Notes: generated by a model from the sequence alone, not told the origin. Positions 14,991 through 24,882 are shown, counted from the stretch's first letter. The stretch is DNA of 35,260 nucleotides from an uncultured cyanobacterium (GCA_903903925.1 CAIVAU010000233.1:1-35260), one strand, 5' to 3'. A program made the numbers and translations.

Positions 14991-16103
14991 ATGAAAATTG
15001 CTTTATTGCATTTTTTCTTTGATGAGTACAGCATACAATTGGCAAATGGGTTAGCGCAATATGTTGATTTAACCCTAATTCAACCAGAAAAACTGTCAGC
15101 TATCTGTAAAGATGTTATTGATGACCGCATCAAGGTATTTAGGTTAAAAACACCCCGCATTCGCGACCCACGCAATCTATTGACTATGGGTGCAATGATG
15201 CGGATCATTCGAGAGGTCAAGCCTGATGTGCTGCACGTCCAAGAAACTAACAATCCTTGGTACGATTTGACGCTTTTGCTAAATGAGATGCCACCTTTGG
15301 TGACTACTATTCACGATGTCTTTCGTCATCCAGGCGATCGCGACCTGATTCCAGGTTCTGAGTACACTCGCAGGATTGCTTTCTACCGTTCCCAGCAGTT
15401 AATTGTCCACTCTAACTTGCTCAAAGACGTTCTTATCCAACAATTCCGCGTGCCTGAACAACGAGTTAATGTGCTACCCCACGGTGAATTGGGCACTCTG
15501 TTTCAGGACTGGGCAGGTGGAAGCTATCAGGTGGTTGCCCGCGAACCCTATACATTACTGTTTTTTGGACGCATTTGGCCTTATAAGGGTTTGAAATATC
15601 TCCTTCAGGCAATGCCTTTAGTTACCGAACGCATTCCCGAAGTCAAGCTGATTATTGCTGGAAGGGGAGAAAACATCGGTAAATTATTGAATGATTCGGA
15701 CAAAAAACACTACGAAATTCTCAATGAATTTATCCCCGTTGAAGCTGTCGCGGGTTTATTTCAGCGGAGTGCAGTCACGGTTCTCCCTTATATTGAATCT
15801 TCTCAAAGCGGTGTTGCGGCGATCGCCTATGCGACAGGAACACCAGTTATTGCCTCCAATGTCGGTGGTTTAGGGGAGATGATTCGCCACGAACAAGATG
15901 GACTGCTTGTACCACCCCGCGATGTTCCCGCCCTCGCTGATGCCATCATTCGGCTGTTAAGCGATCCTCAAAAGCAGCGCCAGATGCAAGCAGCAGCGGT
16001 GAATCGCTGTCAGCAAGATTTGAATTGGTCAAATATAGCAGATCAAACCGTTGAAGTTTACAAACGTGCGATTACTGCCAAAATTACCTCCCGAATTAGT
16101 TGA
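14991..16103 (+). CDS. Glycosyltransferase family 4
   Basis: 370 residues from the ATG at 14991 (MKIALLHFFFDEYS); the longer frame to 14952 runs into the palindromic repeat and is rejected. GT-B fold: N-terminal acceptor domain to about 180, HGELGTLF, then the donor domain with LLFFGRIWPYKGLKYLLQA (conserved Arg and Lys), AGRG, and SQSGVAAIAYATGTPVIAS, where the usual second Glu of E-x7-E is not seen. Cytoplasmic, adding a sugar to the lipid-linked unit. Its stop overlaps the next ATG by one base (TGATG), so it is translationally coupled. Confidence 0.94.
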   Translation: MKIALLHFFFDEYSIQLANGLAQYVDLTLIQPEKLSAICKDVIDDRIKVFRLKTPRIRDPRNLLTMGAMMRIIREVKPDVLHVQETNNPWYDLTLLLNEMPPLVTTIHDVFRHPGDRDLIPGSEYTRRIAFYRSQQLIVHSNLLKDVLIQQFRVPEQRVNVLPHGELGTLFQDWAGGSYQVVAREPYTLLFFGRIWPYKGLKYLLQAMPLVTERIPEVKLIIAGRGENIGKLLNDSDKKHYEILNEFIPVEAVAGLFQRSAVTVLPYIESSQSGVAAIAYATGTPVIASNVGGLGEMIRHEQDGLLVPPRDVPALADAIIRLLSDPQKQRQMQAAAVNRCQQDLNWSNIADQTVEVYKRAITAKITSRIS

Positions 16104-17398
16104 TGAAAAAACTCTTGCTATTTGCCGAGAAGGCATTCACTGTTCTGTCTTTAATCCATTACTCAGGAGGTCCATTAGTTGTCATTCTTTCAGGAGGGGC
16201 AAGTGAAGGAGATGAATCAGAAGGTGGTTCTGATTTTGCCTTGATTCAGTTGATTTTCTTAGTTATTTATCTAATTACTTTTTGCTTATTGGTTTTACGT
16301 TGGAAAAAGGTCATTAAGGTAATTACTAAAGATACATTTATCTGGCTCTTGCTAGGGCTAGCAATCTTCTCCGTTTTTTGGTCTGATGCGCCTAACCTAA
16401 CCAGAAGCCGCACTATAGCCCTAGTCGGCACAATCCTATTTTCACTCTACTTAGCCAGTCGCTATAGCTTAAAAGAGCAGTTGCAGTTACTAGGATGGAC
16501 ATTTGGTATAGCCATAATTGCAAGTTTTTTGTTCGCCGTGGGATTGCCAAAATACGGGCTGATGGGCGGAGTTCATGCCGGAGATTGGCGAGGAATTTAT
16601 AACCATAAAAATGTTCTCGGTAAAGTCATGGCTCCCGGTACTATTGTATTTTTAATCCTTGCTCTTACAGCGAAAAAAAGATACTGGATTTTCTGGCTTG
16701 GACTAGTTTTTTCAGTATTGCTAATCATGGCTTCAAAAGCATCATCACCCATAATAAATGTTTTGATTCTTGTCGTTGAATTAATTTTATTTCAGATTTT
16801 ACGGTGGGACTATGACTTTATGATTCCCACCTTAATGGGAATTTCAACAATAAGTTCAATCACATATTCATTGATCGCTGGTAATGCAGAATTGATCGCA
16901 GCCTTATTCGGCAAAGATTTAACACTTACCGGGCGGACAAACTTCTGGCCATTTATCATCGATAAAATCTGGGAAAATCCTTGGCTGGGTTATGGATTTG
17001 GTGCATTTTGGCGCGGCTTAGAGGGTCAATCTGCGGATATCTGGTATGCATCAGGTTGGAAACCACCAAACAGCCACAATGGCTATTTAGATCTTCTCCT
17101 TGAGTTGGGATTAGTAGGCTTCTCAATATATTTAATTGAATTTATCACAAGTTTCCAGAAGGCATTAGCCTACATCAGGGCTGTGAAGACAGCCGACTGT
17201 TTTTGGCCAGCAATTTTTCTCACATATATTGTGCTAGCAAATCTCACAGAAAGCACGCTCATTATCCAAAATGACTTTTTCTTTGTTATCCAAGTAGCAA
17301 TATTTTTTTCAATCCGCATACCGCAAGAAAAAGAACAAATAAACCATAATTACCAAACCAATAAATCAAACCATGAAAGTATTAATGCTTGGCGCTAG
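16103..17398 (+). CDS. O-antigen polymerase/ligase-like membrane protein (Wzy/WaaL family)
   Basis: 431 residues, highly hydrophobic with roughly ten membrane spans, and a large extracytoplasmic loop near residues 300-330. The loop carries ENPWLGYGFGAFW and PPNSHNGYLDLLLELG, the Wzy_C signature with its conserved His. Such proteins polymerise or ligate undecaprenyl-linked glycan units outside the membrane. The ATG at 16103 is preferred over a TTG at 16100. The 3' end overlaps the next gene by 26 bp. Confidence 0.92.
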   Translation: MKKLLLFAEKAFTVLSLIHYSGGPLVVILSGGASEGDESEGGSDFALIQLIFLVIYLITFCLLVLRWKKVIKVITKDTFIWLLLGLAIFSVFWSDAPNLTRSRTIALVGTILFSLYLASRYSLKEQLQLLGWTFGIAIIASFLFAVGLPKYGLMGGVHAGDWRGIYNHKNVLGKVMAPGTIVFLILALTAKKRYWIFWLGLVFSVLLIMASKASSPIINVLILVVELILFQILRWDYDFMIPTLMGISTISSITYSLIAGNAELIAALFGKDLTLTGRTNFWPFIIDKIWENPWLGYGFGAFWRGLEGQSADIWYASGWKPPNSHNGYLDLLLELGLVGFSIYLIEFITSFQKALAYIRAVKTADCFWPAIFLTYIVLANLTESTLIIQNDFFFVIQVAIFFSIRIPQEKEQINHNYQTNKSNHESINAWR

Positions 17399-18524
17399 TC
17401 TTGATATCCAGGGTGGAATTACATCAGTTGAAAAACTGATCCTCGATAATGCACCTCCAGAAATGCAAATTCATCATGTTGGTACGTTTGCACCAGGATC
17501 AGTATGGCATAATGCGATAATATTTATCCAAGCAATTAAGACACTTGTGTGGACACTACTGAGACGACAAGCAGATTTAGTTCACATTCATTTTTCAGAA
17601 AGAGGTAGTACTCTAAGAAAACTAATTATTGTACTCATCCTCTTAGCTTATCGCCAGCCTTTTATTCTTCATTCTCACGGTGCAGCATATCAAGATTTTT
17701 TTGCTGGACTTCCTCGTTTAGTGCAGAAAATGATAGCTGTTTTATTTGGTAAATGTACAAAATTTATTGCTCTCTCTGAAAATTGGAAAAACTATTTTAT
17801 TCAAACATTTAGGCTGGATACAAATAAAATAACAGTGCTTTACAATCCCGTCAACCTGCCATCAAATATTCCACAGCGGAGAGCAAATAAGCAGGTAAAG
17901 TTTTTATTTTTGGGACGCATCGGTAAACGTGGAGGTCCACTAGATGTAGCAAAGTCTCTGATTTCTTTTCCTAAGCAAGATAAAGGAGCATTTGACCTAA
18001 TTAAGGCATTTGCAGCCCTACCAGAATCAGATAGAAATTTGGCTGAATTAGTTTTAGCAGGAAATGGAGATTTAGAAACGGCTCAACAGCTCATTCTTGA
18101 ATTAGGTGTTGAGGAAAAAATTACTATTTCCGCTTGGTTGAGTCCTGAAGAACGGGATGCTATTTTGGCAGCAACAGATGCCTTTATTTTGCCTTCATAT
18201 AACGAAGGTCTACCCATGTCAATGTTAGAAGCAATGGCTTGGGGTTTACCCGTAATTGTCACACCAGTCGGTGGTATACCTGAAGTTGTGACTCATAATC
18301 AGAACGGTCTATTAGTCCAACCAGGAAATCAAGAACAGCTCGTACAAGCCATGCAAAACCTAATTAGAGATGAAAATTTAAGAATTTCCCTAGGAACTGC
18401 TGCTCGCCGTCGCGTTGAATGCTTTGATATCAAAAACTACATAAATTCATTATTAGATCTTTACACATCAGTCATCAGACAAGGCAAGAATTTTAATGTC
18501 ACAGAAATACAATTAAATAACTAA
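17373..18524 (+). CDS. Glycosyltransferase family 4
   Basis: 383 residues, GT-B fold. N-terminal GGITSVEKL and HSHGAAYQDFFAG; donor domain KFLFLGRIGKRGGPLD, LAGNGDLE, and ILPSYNEGLPMSMLEAMAWGLPVIVTPVGGIPEV with both Glu of E-x7-E. An unusual Arg/Gly/Pro insertion follows the GRIG loop. Its start lies inside the polymerase gene, indicating coupling. Role: another sugar addition in repeat-unit synthesis; the donor is unknown. Confidence 0.94.
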   Translation: MKVLMLGASLDIQGGITSVEKLILDNAPPEMQIHHVGTFAPGSVWHNAIIFIQAIKTLVWTLLRRQADLVHIHFSERGSTLRKLIIVLILLAYRQPFILHSHGAAYQDFFAGLPRLVQKMIAVLFGKCTKFIALSENWKNYFIQTFRLDTNKITVLYNPVNLPSNIPQRRANKQVKFLFLGRIGKRGGPLDVAKSLISFPKQDKGAFDLIKAFAALPESDRNLAELVLAGNGDLETAQQLILELGVEEKITISAWLSPEERDAILAATDAFILPSYNEGLPMSMLEAMAWGLPVIVTPVGGIPEVVTHNQNGLLVQPGNQEQLVQAMQNLIRDENLRISLGTAARRRVECFDIKNYINSLLDLYTSVIRQGKNFNVTEIQLNN

Positions 18525-18543
18525 TTAGTTCGTTCATTCCTTC

Positions 18544-18570
18544 GTAGTGTGCGCTGAAGCGCACGCACCA
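18544..18570. repeat. GTAGTGTGCGC palindromic element
   Basis: Perfect arms GTGCGCT (18549-18555) and AGCGCAC (18558-18564) with a 2-base loop, preceded by GTAGT. Same dispersed family as 1434-1483 and 14909-14964. The remainder of 18571-18731 is AT-rich and shows no gene. Confidence 0.75.
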
Positions 18571-18731
18571 AAGCATAACTACAAACCTTTTCCGTCATTT
18601 TACAAAAGCTCACATAATCGGTATTAATCTCACCAACTCACTTATAACAATCCTAAATAACCTGCAAAAATCAAACTAATCCAGCAATAACTTACGCGAT
18701 CGCACAAAAAATCAAATCCCAGCCATTTATT

Positions 18732-21700
18732 ATGAATCATCCATCACCTAACATTAACCACTCTAGGCTATCAGTTATTATTCCTTCATATAACAGAGCC
18801 GCTTTTTTACCAGAAGCAATTGAGAGTTTACTCAGTCAAACATACCCTGAATTCGAGATCGTCGTCGTAGATGACGGATCAACTGATGAAACAAAAGAAG
18901 TTTGCGATCGCTACCCAACTGTACAATACATCTACCAAAACAACCAAGGTGTCTCAGCCGCCCGTAATACAGGAATACGCGCTAGTAAAGGAGAGTATTT
19001 GCTCTTTCTAGATAGTGATGATTGCCTCTTACCTAAAGCCGTTGAAATTGGTCTAAATTGCATCAATGCCCATCCAGAAGTTGGCTTTGTCTTTGGTAGT
19101 TATATTTTTCAATCCATTAACCCTGATGGCTCATATACAACAGAAGAAATATATGAGAATCAACCAGAAGTTGCTACCTATGCAACTCTTTTAGCTGCGG
19201 AACATAAAATCCAATGTGCGTGTGTCATTTTTCGACGTGTTGCTGTTGAATCTGTAGGAGGGTTTGACTCAACCCTAGCGACAATGGAAGATATAAACTT
19301 CTTTCTAAAAGTTGCTCAAAAATACCCCATCTACTTCCATAATCAAATACTTTTTGAATATCGCTATCACGGTAGTAACTTATCAGCAAAATCCGCTGCA
19401 ATGCTAATAAGTGCAATGCATGCCCATAGCCTACAATGGAGTTACGTTGAACAAAGTGGTAATCAAGAATATCTAGCCGCTTACGAACGCGGTAAACAAG
19501 CTTGGATTACCCTGTTTGCAGGGCGACTACCCTACGCAATCATGGGATACATCAGAGAAGGACGATGGGTTGCGGCTTTAGGCGCTCTACGGTTGATATT
19601 AAATTACGACCCAAAACTAAAGTGTATTGATAGAGACCTCTACGAAGTATCCTATAAAGCTCTACTCTCACAACTGCAAAAGCTACCCATCCAGTCCTCA
19701 CTAACTTACTGGAAACAACAACTGACAAGTGCGCCACCTTTATTGTCGCTACCCACTGACAGACCACGACCAGCCGAGCAAAATGAACGTGGAAGCGCTC
19801 AATCCTTTGTTGTTTCTCAGGAACTAACGCAAGCACTCAGCTTATTGAGCAAACAAGAAGGTGTCACCCTATTTATGACCCTGTTAGCGGCGTTTGATAC
19901 CTTGCTCTATCGCTATACAGGTACAGAAGATATCGTAGTAGGTTCCCCCATTGCTAGCCGCGTTGATTCAGAAATTTTTGTCAACGCTGTAGCCCTCCGC
20001 ACTGATATGTCGGGAAATCCCAGGTTTCAAGAATTACTGGAGAGGGTACGGAAAGTCACTTTTTTAGCTCAAAGTTATCAAGATTTGCCCTTTGAGTTAC
20101 TGGTAGAGGAATTGCAGCCGCAGCGAGACTTAAGCTATTCACCCCTGTTCCAGGTGATGTTTGTCATGGAGGAAGATATTTCTCTACAAAAGGTCGAGAT
20201 TTCCAGCTTAACTGCAAGTCCTTGGGTAGTGGAAGAGAAAAGAGCGAAGTTTGATTTAACGTTATTTTTAGAACAAACCAACAACGAACTAGTAGGAAAG
20301 TGGGTATATAACACTGACTTGTTTGATGCTGATACTATTGAGCGGATGAATGGGCATTTCCAGACAATGCTTGTGGGTATCGTTGCTCACCCAGAACAGC
20401 CCATTTCTGAGTTACCCCTGCTGACAGCCGAGGAGAGACAGCAGTTACTGATCGAATGGAATCATACTCAAGCAGACTATCCACGAGATAGATGTATCCA
20501 TCAGTTATTTGAGGAGCAGGTAAAGCGTACCCCTAATGCAGTAGCAGTCGTATTTGAGCAACAACAACTAACCTATTGGGAGTTAAATAGTCGGGCAAAT
20601 CAATTAGCTCATTACCTGAAAACTTTGGGAGTTGGATCAGATGTGCCAGTAGGTATCTGTGTAGAACGCTCTTTAGAAATGGTTGTAGGACTATTAGGAA
20701 TTCTGAAGGCAGGTGGAGCTTATATACCTTTAGATCCAGCCTATCCTAAAGAGCGATTGGCTTATATGCTGTCAGATTCACAGCTACCAGTTCTTTTAAC
20801 TCATCAAGATTTAGTGTCCGTATTGCCTCAGCATCAAGCAAAGGTAATTTGCTTGGATACTGACTGGAAAAATATCGCAGAAGAGAATGATGAGAATCCA
20901 TTGAGTGGTGTGACAGTTGAGAATAGGGCGTACATCATCTACACTTCGGGATCTACAGGAAAGCCAAAAGGCGTTCAAATTATTCATCAGGCTGTCACGA
21001 ACTTTTTAAATTCCATGCAACTTAAGCCTGGATTGACAGACAAAGACATCTTCCTCGCCATCACAACGATTTCTTTTGATATTGCTGTACTGGAACTTTA
21101 TCTACCTCTCATGTTAGGGGCTCAGGTGGTTTTGGCAAGTCGGGAAGTGGCGGTTGATGGGATGAGACTGTTGAAGTTGCTCAACGAGTCCAAGGCTACG
21201 GTAATGCAGGCGACCCCAGCGACTTGGCATCTGCTTCTAGCAGCCGGATGGAATGGTCAATCCCAGCTAAAGATTCTTTGTGGTGGTGAAGCGCTATCCC
21301 AAGAATTAGCCTCTCAGCTTTTAGCCAGAGTCTCCTCTGTTTGGAATATGTATGGCCCTACCGAAGCTACTGTGTGGGCTACGACCTATGAAGTCCAGCA
21401 ATCTCTAGTCGATACTCAAAAACCTGCGATATTGATTGGAAAACCCATTGCTAACACGCAAACTTATATTCTCGATCAATATCTCCAACCAGTTCCCATT
21501 GGGATTAACGGCGAATTGTATATTGGTGGTGTATGTCTTGCCAAAGGTTACCTAAATCGTCCAGATTTAACGACTGAAAAATTCATTGCCAATCCCTTTT
21601 TAAATTCTTCAATTCAAAGCTCAAAACTAAGTCGCCTTTACAAAACAGGTGATTTAGCACGGTATCTGCCCAATGGAGACATTGAATATATCAGTCGAAT

Positions 21701-23156
21701 TGACAATCAAGTCAAGATTCGAGGTTTCCGCATCGAACTGGGAGAAATTGAAGTATTGCTAGCCAAACGCCCAGAGATTCAGGAGATAGCTGTTATTGTC
21801 CGAGAAGATGTACCTGGAGATAAACGCCTAGTTGCCTACATTGTCCCTAAGCAGGATCAAACACCCACAGTTCATGAACTCCGTGACTTCCTCTCCCAAA
21901 ACCTGCCAAAGTTCATGATCCCTTCGGCCTTTGTGACACTTGATACCTTGCCACTGACACCCAACGGCAAAGTTGACCGCCGTGCTTTGCTTGGGTACAG
22001 TATGCCTAGTGATTTTGTATCCTTAGATACTACAACCAGGGCTGATAATGGCGAAGTAGATAGTCTTGTCTTGCCTAATACATCCAGAATCAGTTTAGAC
22101 ACTGCTTCTGTCGCCCCTAGAGATGAATTAGAACGTCGGCTGACGGAAATTTGGGAAAAAGTTTTAGGAATTCGACCTATTGGCATCAGGGATAACTTCT
22201 TTGAATTGGGAGGTCATTCGCTGATAGCTATGCGCATGTTTAATGAAATTGAGCAGATTTGGGGAAAAAACCTTCCTTTGACTACCCTCTTTCAAACACA
22301 GACTGTTGAGAATCTTGCTGGTGTTCTCCGCGAAGAAGGATGCCATGAACCATGGTCTTCATTAGTGCTGATTCAACCAGGCGGAGACAAACCACCTTTA
22401 TTTTGCATCCATCCTATTGGTGGCAATGTTTTAGAGTACTATAATCTAGCCTATTATCTGGGTCGAGAACAATCAGTTTATGGGCTACAAGCACAAGGGT
22501 TAGATGGAATACAACCGCCTCTTACCCGTATTGAAGACATGGCTAGCCTCTATATCAAAGAGATACGCACCATTCAGCCCAATGGTCCTTATTTTTTGAC
22601 AGGCTACTCCTTTGGCGGAGTCGTTGCCTTTGAGATGGCACAACAACTGTATACTCAGGGACAGAAGGTAGCACTGTTAGCGTTGTTGGATGCAAAATCT
22701 CCCAACTTGCTGGATATTCGCCCATCATTTGCTGAATCGGTGCAGATTCATTTAAGTAACCTCTGTCAACTTGAACCTCACGAGAGGTTGAAGTATGTGA
22801 GCGATCGCATAGAACATCGGTTTCGTAAGGTGAATTACAGGGATTTCCTCATTCGGGCGTTGTCTAAAAATGGAATCCTCACTTCCCAATACTTAAAAGT
22901 CTTAGATGACCATTTACAAGCTAGTAAAGATTACGTAGCCCAAGTTTACCCTGGAGTAGTGACTCTGTTTCGTTGTCAGGTTCAGCTTCTGGAATTTGCC
23001 CTCCATCCTGGATTAGGCTGGGACGAAGTCGTAAATCAAGACTTAGAGATTCATCATATTCCTGGCGATCACTTTGGTTTGTTGAAAGAACCCCGTATTC
23101 AAGTACTGGCTGAAAAATTGAAGTTTTGCCTGGAACGGTTACAGGCGGATGAGTAG
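18732..23156 (+). CDS. Hybrid GT2 glycosyltransferase - partial condensation - adenylation - carrier - thioesterase protein
   Basis: 1474 residues in one uninterrupted frame. Residues 12-230: GT-A family 2 transferase, with VVVDDGSTDE (44-53) and DXD-type LDSDD (93-97). Residues about 322-565: C-terminal half of an NRPS condensation domain (SYWKQQL-like TYWKQQL, FMTLLAAFDTLLYRYTG, QDLPFELLVEELQP, SPLFQVMFVM); the half carrying HHxxxDG is absent. Residues 590-1087: adenylation domain, A3 YTSGSTGKPKG, A4 FDIAVLELY, A5 NMYGPTEAT, A7 YKTGDLARY, A10 PNGKVDRR; code residues read as DILQLGMVWK, pointing to Gly. About 1130-1200: carrier protein with pantetheine Ser1163 in LGGHSL. About 1215-1470: type I thioesterase with GYSFGG (Ser1293), Asp1320, His1447. 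No carrier-linked upstream donor exists, so the acceptor may be a sugar. It is embedded in a glycan cluster. Confidence 0.93.
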   Translation: MNHPSPNINHSRLSVIIPSYNRAAFLPEAIESLLSQTYPEFEIVVVDDGSTDETKEVCDRYPTVQYIYQNNQGVSAARNTGIRASKGEYLLFLDSDDCLLPKAVEIGLNCINAHPEVGFVFGSYIFQSINPDGSYTTEEIYENQPEVATYATLLAAEHKIQCACVIFRRVAVESVGGFDSTLATMEDINFFLKVAQKYPIYFHNQILFEYRYHGSNLSAKSAAMLISAMHAHSLQWSYVEQSGNQEYLAAYERGKQAWITLFAGRLPYAIMGYIREGRWVAALGALRLILNYDPKLKCIDRDLYEVSYKALLSQLQKLPIQSSLTYWKQQLTSAPPLLSLPTDRPRPAEQNERGSAQSFVVSQELTQALSLLSKQEGVTLFMTLLAAFDTLLYRYTGTEDIVVGSPIASRVDSEIFVNAVALRTDMSGNPRFQELLERVRKVTFLAQSYQDLPFELLVEELQPQRDLSYSPLFQVMFVMEEDISLQKVEISSLTASPWVVEEKRAKFDLTLFLEQTNNELVGKWVYNTDLFDADTIERMNGHFQTMLVGIVAHPEQPISELPLLTAEERQQLLIEWNHTQADYPRDRCIHQLFEEQVKRTPNAVAVVFEQQQLTYWELNSRANQLAHYLKTLGVGSDVPVGICVERSLEMVVGLLGILKAGGAYIPLDPAYPKERLAYMLSDSQLPVLLTHQDLVSVLPQHQAKVICLDTDWKNIAEENDENPLSGVTVENRAYIIYTSGSTGKPKGVQIIHQAVTNFLNSMQLKPGLTDKDIFLAITTISFDIAVLELYLPLMLGAQVVLASREVAVDGMRLLKLLNESKATVMQATPATWHLLLAAGWNGQSQLKILCGGEALSQELASQLLARVSSVWNMYGPTEATVWATTYEVQQSLVDTQKPAILIGKPIANTQTYILDQYLQPVPIGINGELYIGGVCLAKGYLNRPDLTTEKFIANPFLNSSIQSSKLSRLYKTGDLARYLPNGDIEYISRIDNQVKIRGFRIELGEIEVLLAKRPEIQEIAVIVREDVPGDKRLVAYIVPKQDQTPTVHELRDFLSQNLPKFMIPSAFVTLDTLPLTPNGKVDRRALLGYSMPSDFVSLDTTTRADNGEVDSLVLPNTSRISLDTASVAPRDELERRLTEIWEKVLGIRPIGIRDNFFELGGHSLIAMRMFNEIEQIWGKNLPLTTLFQTQTVENLAGVLREEGCHEPWSSLVLIQPGGDKPPLFCIHPIGGNVLEYYNLAYYLGREQSVYGLQAQGLDGIQPPLTRIEDMASLYIKEIRTIQPNGPYFLTGYSFGGVVAFEMAQQLYTQGQKVALLALLDAKSPNLLDIRPSFAESVQIHLSNLCQLEPHERLKYVSDRIEHRFRKVNYRDFLIRALSKNGILTSQYLKVLDDHLQASKDYVAQVYPGVVTLFRCQVQLLEFALHPGLGWDEVVNQDLEIHHIPGDHFGLLKEPRIQVLAEKLKFCLERLQADE

Positions 23157-23277
23157 GAGTGTGGGGGGTGTGGGGGGTGTATTTACGGGGATTTTACTAT
23201 TCCCAATGCCCCAATTTCTCAAAATCCAGTTATCGCCGCCCGTACAGAAGTCAGAAGTAAAAAAAGGCTTATTGGCA

Positions 23278-24714
23278 ATGTCAGAACAACGCAAACTAAC
23301 AGTTAATTCTATATCAATGTTAGTCAATAGGTTAACGCAAGGAATCGTAACCTTTGTGCTAAGTGCGGCTATAGCTCGTACTCTAGGTGCCTATGCTTTA
23401 GGGCAATACCTACTGGCAATAAGCTATTACTACATTTTTGTAAACCTTGCTTCTCAAGGTTTTAAGACTTTATTTACCAGAGAACTAGCCCGCGATCCAG
23501 AAATAACGCCAGTCTATCTCGTCAGCGGCACTTTATTGCAGTTTATTTTCAGCATTCTTGGTTATATCGCACTGGTTGTTGTGGTGTCAATAGTGCATTA
23601 TAGTCCTGACACTTCATTTATCTGTTACATAATGGGCTTGACTATTGTACCGTTTGCACTCTCTAATATCACAGAGGCAATTTTCCAAGCCCAAGAGAAA
23701 ATGCACCTGATTGCTATCTCTACGGTGCCAGTTTACATCCTGCGTTTGTTGATAATGATTTGGACACTAAATCGCCACTATGGAATCGAATATATTGCTG
23801 GAATTTTAATATTTTCAGAGTCATTAATTCTAGCGATTGAATGGTTATTCTTAACAAGAATAGTTAAGCCAACCTGGCAAATCAATCAAGATTTTATCTG
23901 GAAAACTATTAAAGATACTCGGACATTTTTTGCCATTGAAGGAATAGGAATTATTGCTAGCAAGATAGATATACTTATCCTCTCAATTTTAGGTAGTGAG
24001 GTTCTCATTGGTATCTATGGTGGTGTGTCACAATTGCTACAGCCCTTCTATATTGTTTCTAATAGCGTAACTTTGGCAGCCTTTCCTGGTATGTCAAAAG
24101 CAGTCTATTTAGGAAAAGAAAAGCAGCGTCAGTCTACAGAAAATGTGATTGAGATCCTACTTTGTATTGGGTTGCCTTTTTTCATAGGATTGTTATTTTT
24201 TGGTAAGGAGTTATTATTATTTATCTATAAAGATCCAAGTTTTATACAGGCATCTTTAATTCTACATATCATTTCATTATCACTGATTACATCTAATTTT
24301 TCCCGAGCATTTAGCTATCTTCTGATAGCGAATGGTTTCGAGAAATTTAATCTCTTGGAAGTCATAATTACCACTACTGTCGGAGGATTAGCAGGTGTAG
24401 TGTTGATTTCTGAATATAAGTTACTAGGTGCAGCTTTAATGAATTTGGCAATGACTATAACTCACTTCAGCGTATTTACTTATTTTGTATATAGTCGCTT
24501 ATTTTCGTTAAATTTGTGGCGAATTATGCGTCGTCCGCTGCTAATTAGTGTTTTCATGGTGATTGTATTTTTAGTCTTGCAAAAAATCAATTTAGATTTT
24601 TTATTAACTATAATTTTAGCAACTTGTTCTTATTGCTTTTTCGCTGGGTTACTGACTATTCGTCAATTTGGAGGATTTGATTCTGTATGGCAAAAACTTT
24701 TAAATAAAGGTTGA
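23278..24714 (+). CDS. Wzx-like oligosaccharide flippase (MOP superfamily)
   Basis: 478 residues from the ATG at 23278, chosen because AAAAAAAGG lies upstream and residues before it are repeat-derived; the frame is open back to 23149. About twelve to fourteen hydrophobic segments. The N-terminal pattern (NSISMLVNRLTQGIVTFVLSAAIARTLGAYALGQYLLA) is typical of polysaccharide-transporting MOP exporters. It flips undecaprenyl-linked units across the inner membrane for the Wzy-like protein. It completes a Wzx/Wzy-type set with the genes from 12269. A short GTGTGGGG repeat fills the gap after the hybrid gene. Confidence 0.93.
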   Translation: MSEQRKLTVNSISMLVNRLTQGIVTFVLSAAIARTLGAYALGQYLLAISYYYIFVNLASQGFKTLFTRELARDPEITPVYLVSGTLLQFIFSILGYIALVVVVSIVHYSPDTSFICYIMGLTIVPFALSNITEAIFQAQEKMHLIAISTVPVYILRLLIMIWTLNRHYGIEYIAGILIFSESLILAIEWLFLTRIVKPTWQINQDFIWKTIKDTRTFFAIEGIGIIASKIDILILSILGSEVLIGIYGGVSQLLQPFYIVSNSVTLAAFPGMSKAVYLGKEKQRQSTENVIEILLCIGLPFFIGLLFFGKELLLFIYKDPSFIQASLILHIISLSLITSNFSRAFSYLLIANGFEKFNLLEVIITTTVGGLAGVVLISEYKLLGAALMNLAMTITHFSVFTYFVYSRLFSLNLWRIMRRPLLISVFMVIVFLVLQKINLDFLLTIILATCSYCFFAGLLTIRQFGGFDSVWQKLLNKG

Positions 24715-24874
24715 AGCCCGTAAAAGACTGGTAACCCGTGGTTTGGTTGCAGCAATAGATCGCAAGAAACAAGAGCATCCATCGGTTGAACGGTTGTTTG
24801 ATCGAAGTGCAGAGGCGCGGCTTTTAGGACGATTAAGACCTACTAGTCCGCCTAAAACAGCAATAGCTTGCTAA
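24713..24874 (+). pseudogene. IS630-type transposase fragment
   Basis: A start-less frame encodes EARKRLVTRGLVAAIDRKKQ, then RLFDRSAEARLL and a stop. The text matches the end of the N-terminal HTH part of IS630-family transposases (pattern VRKRFVEEGLEAALDRKKQ ... FDGEAEARLIAL). Upstream HTH and the DDE catalytic domain are absent and no inverted ends were recognised, so this is a decayed remnant marking an old insertion at the end of the glycan cluster. Confidence 0.6.
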
Positions 24875-24882
24875 GCAACAAT

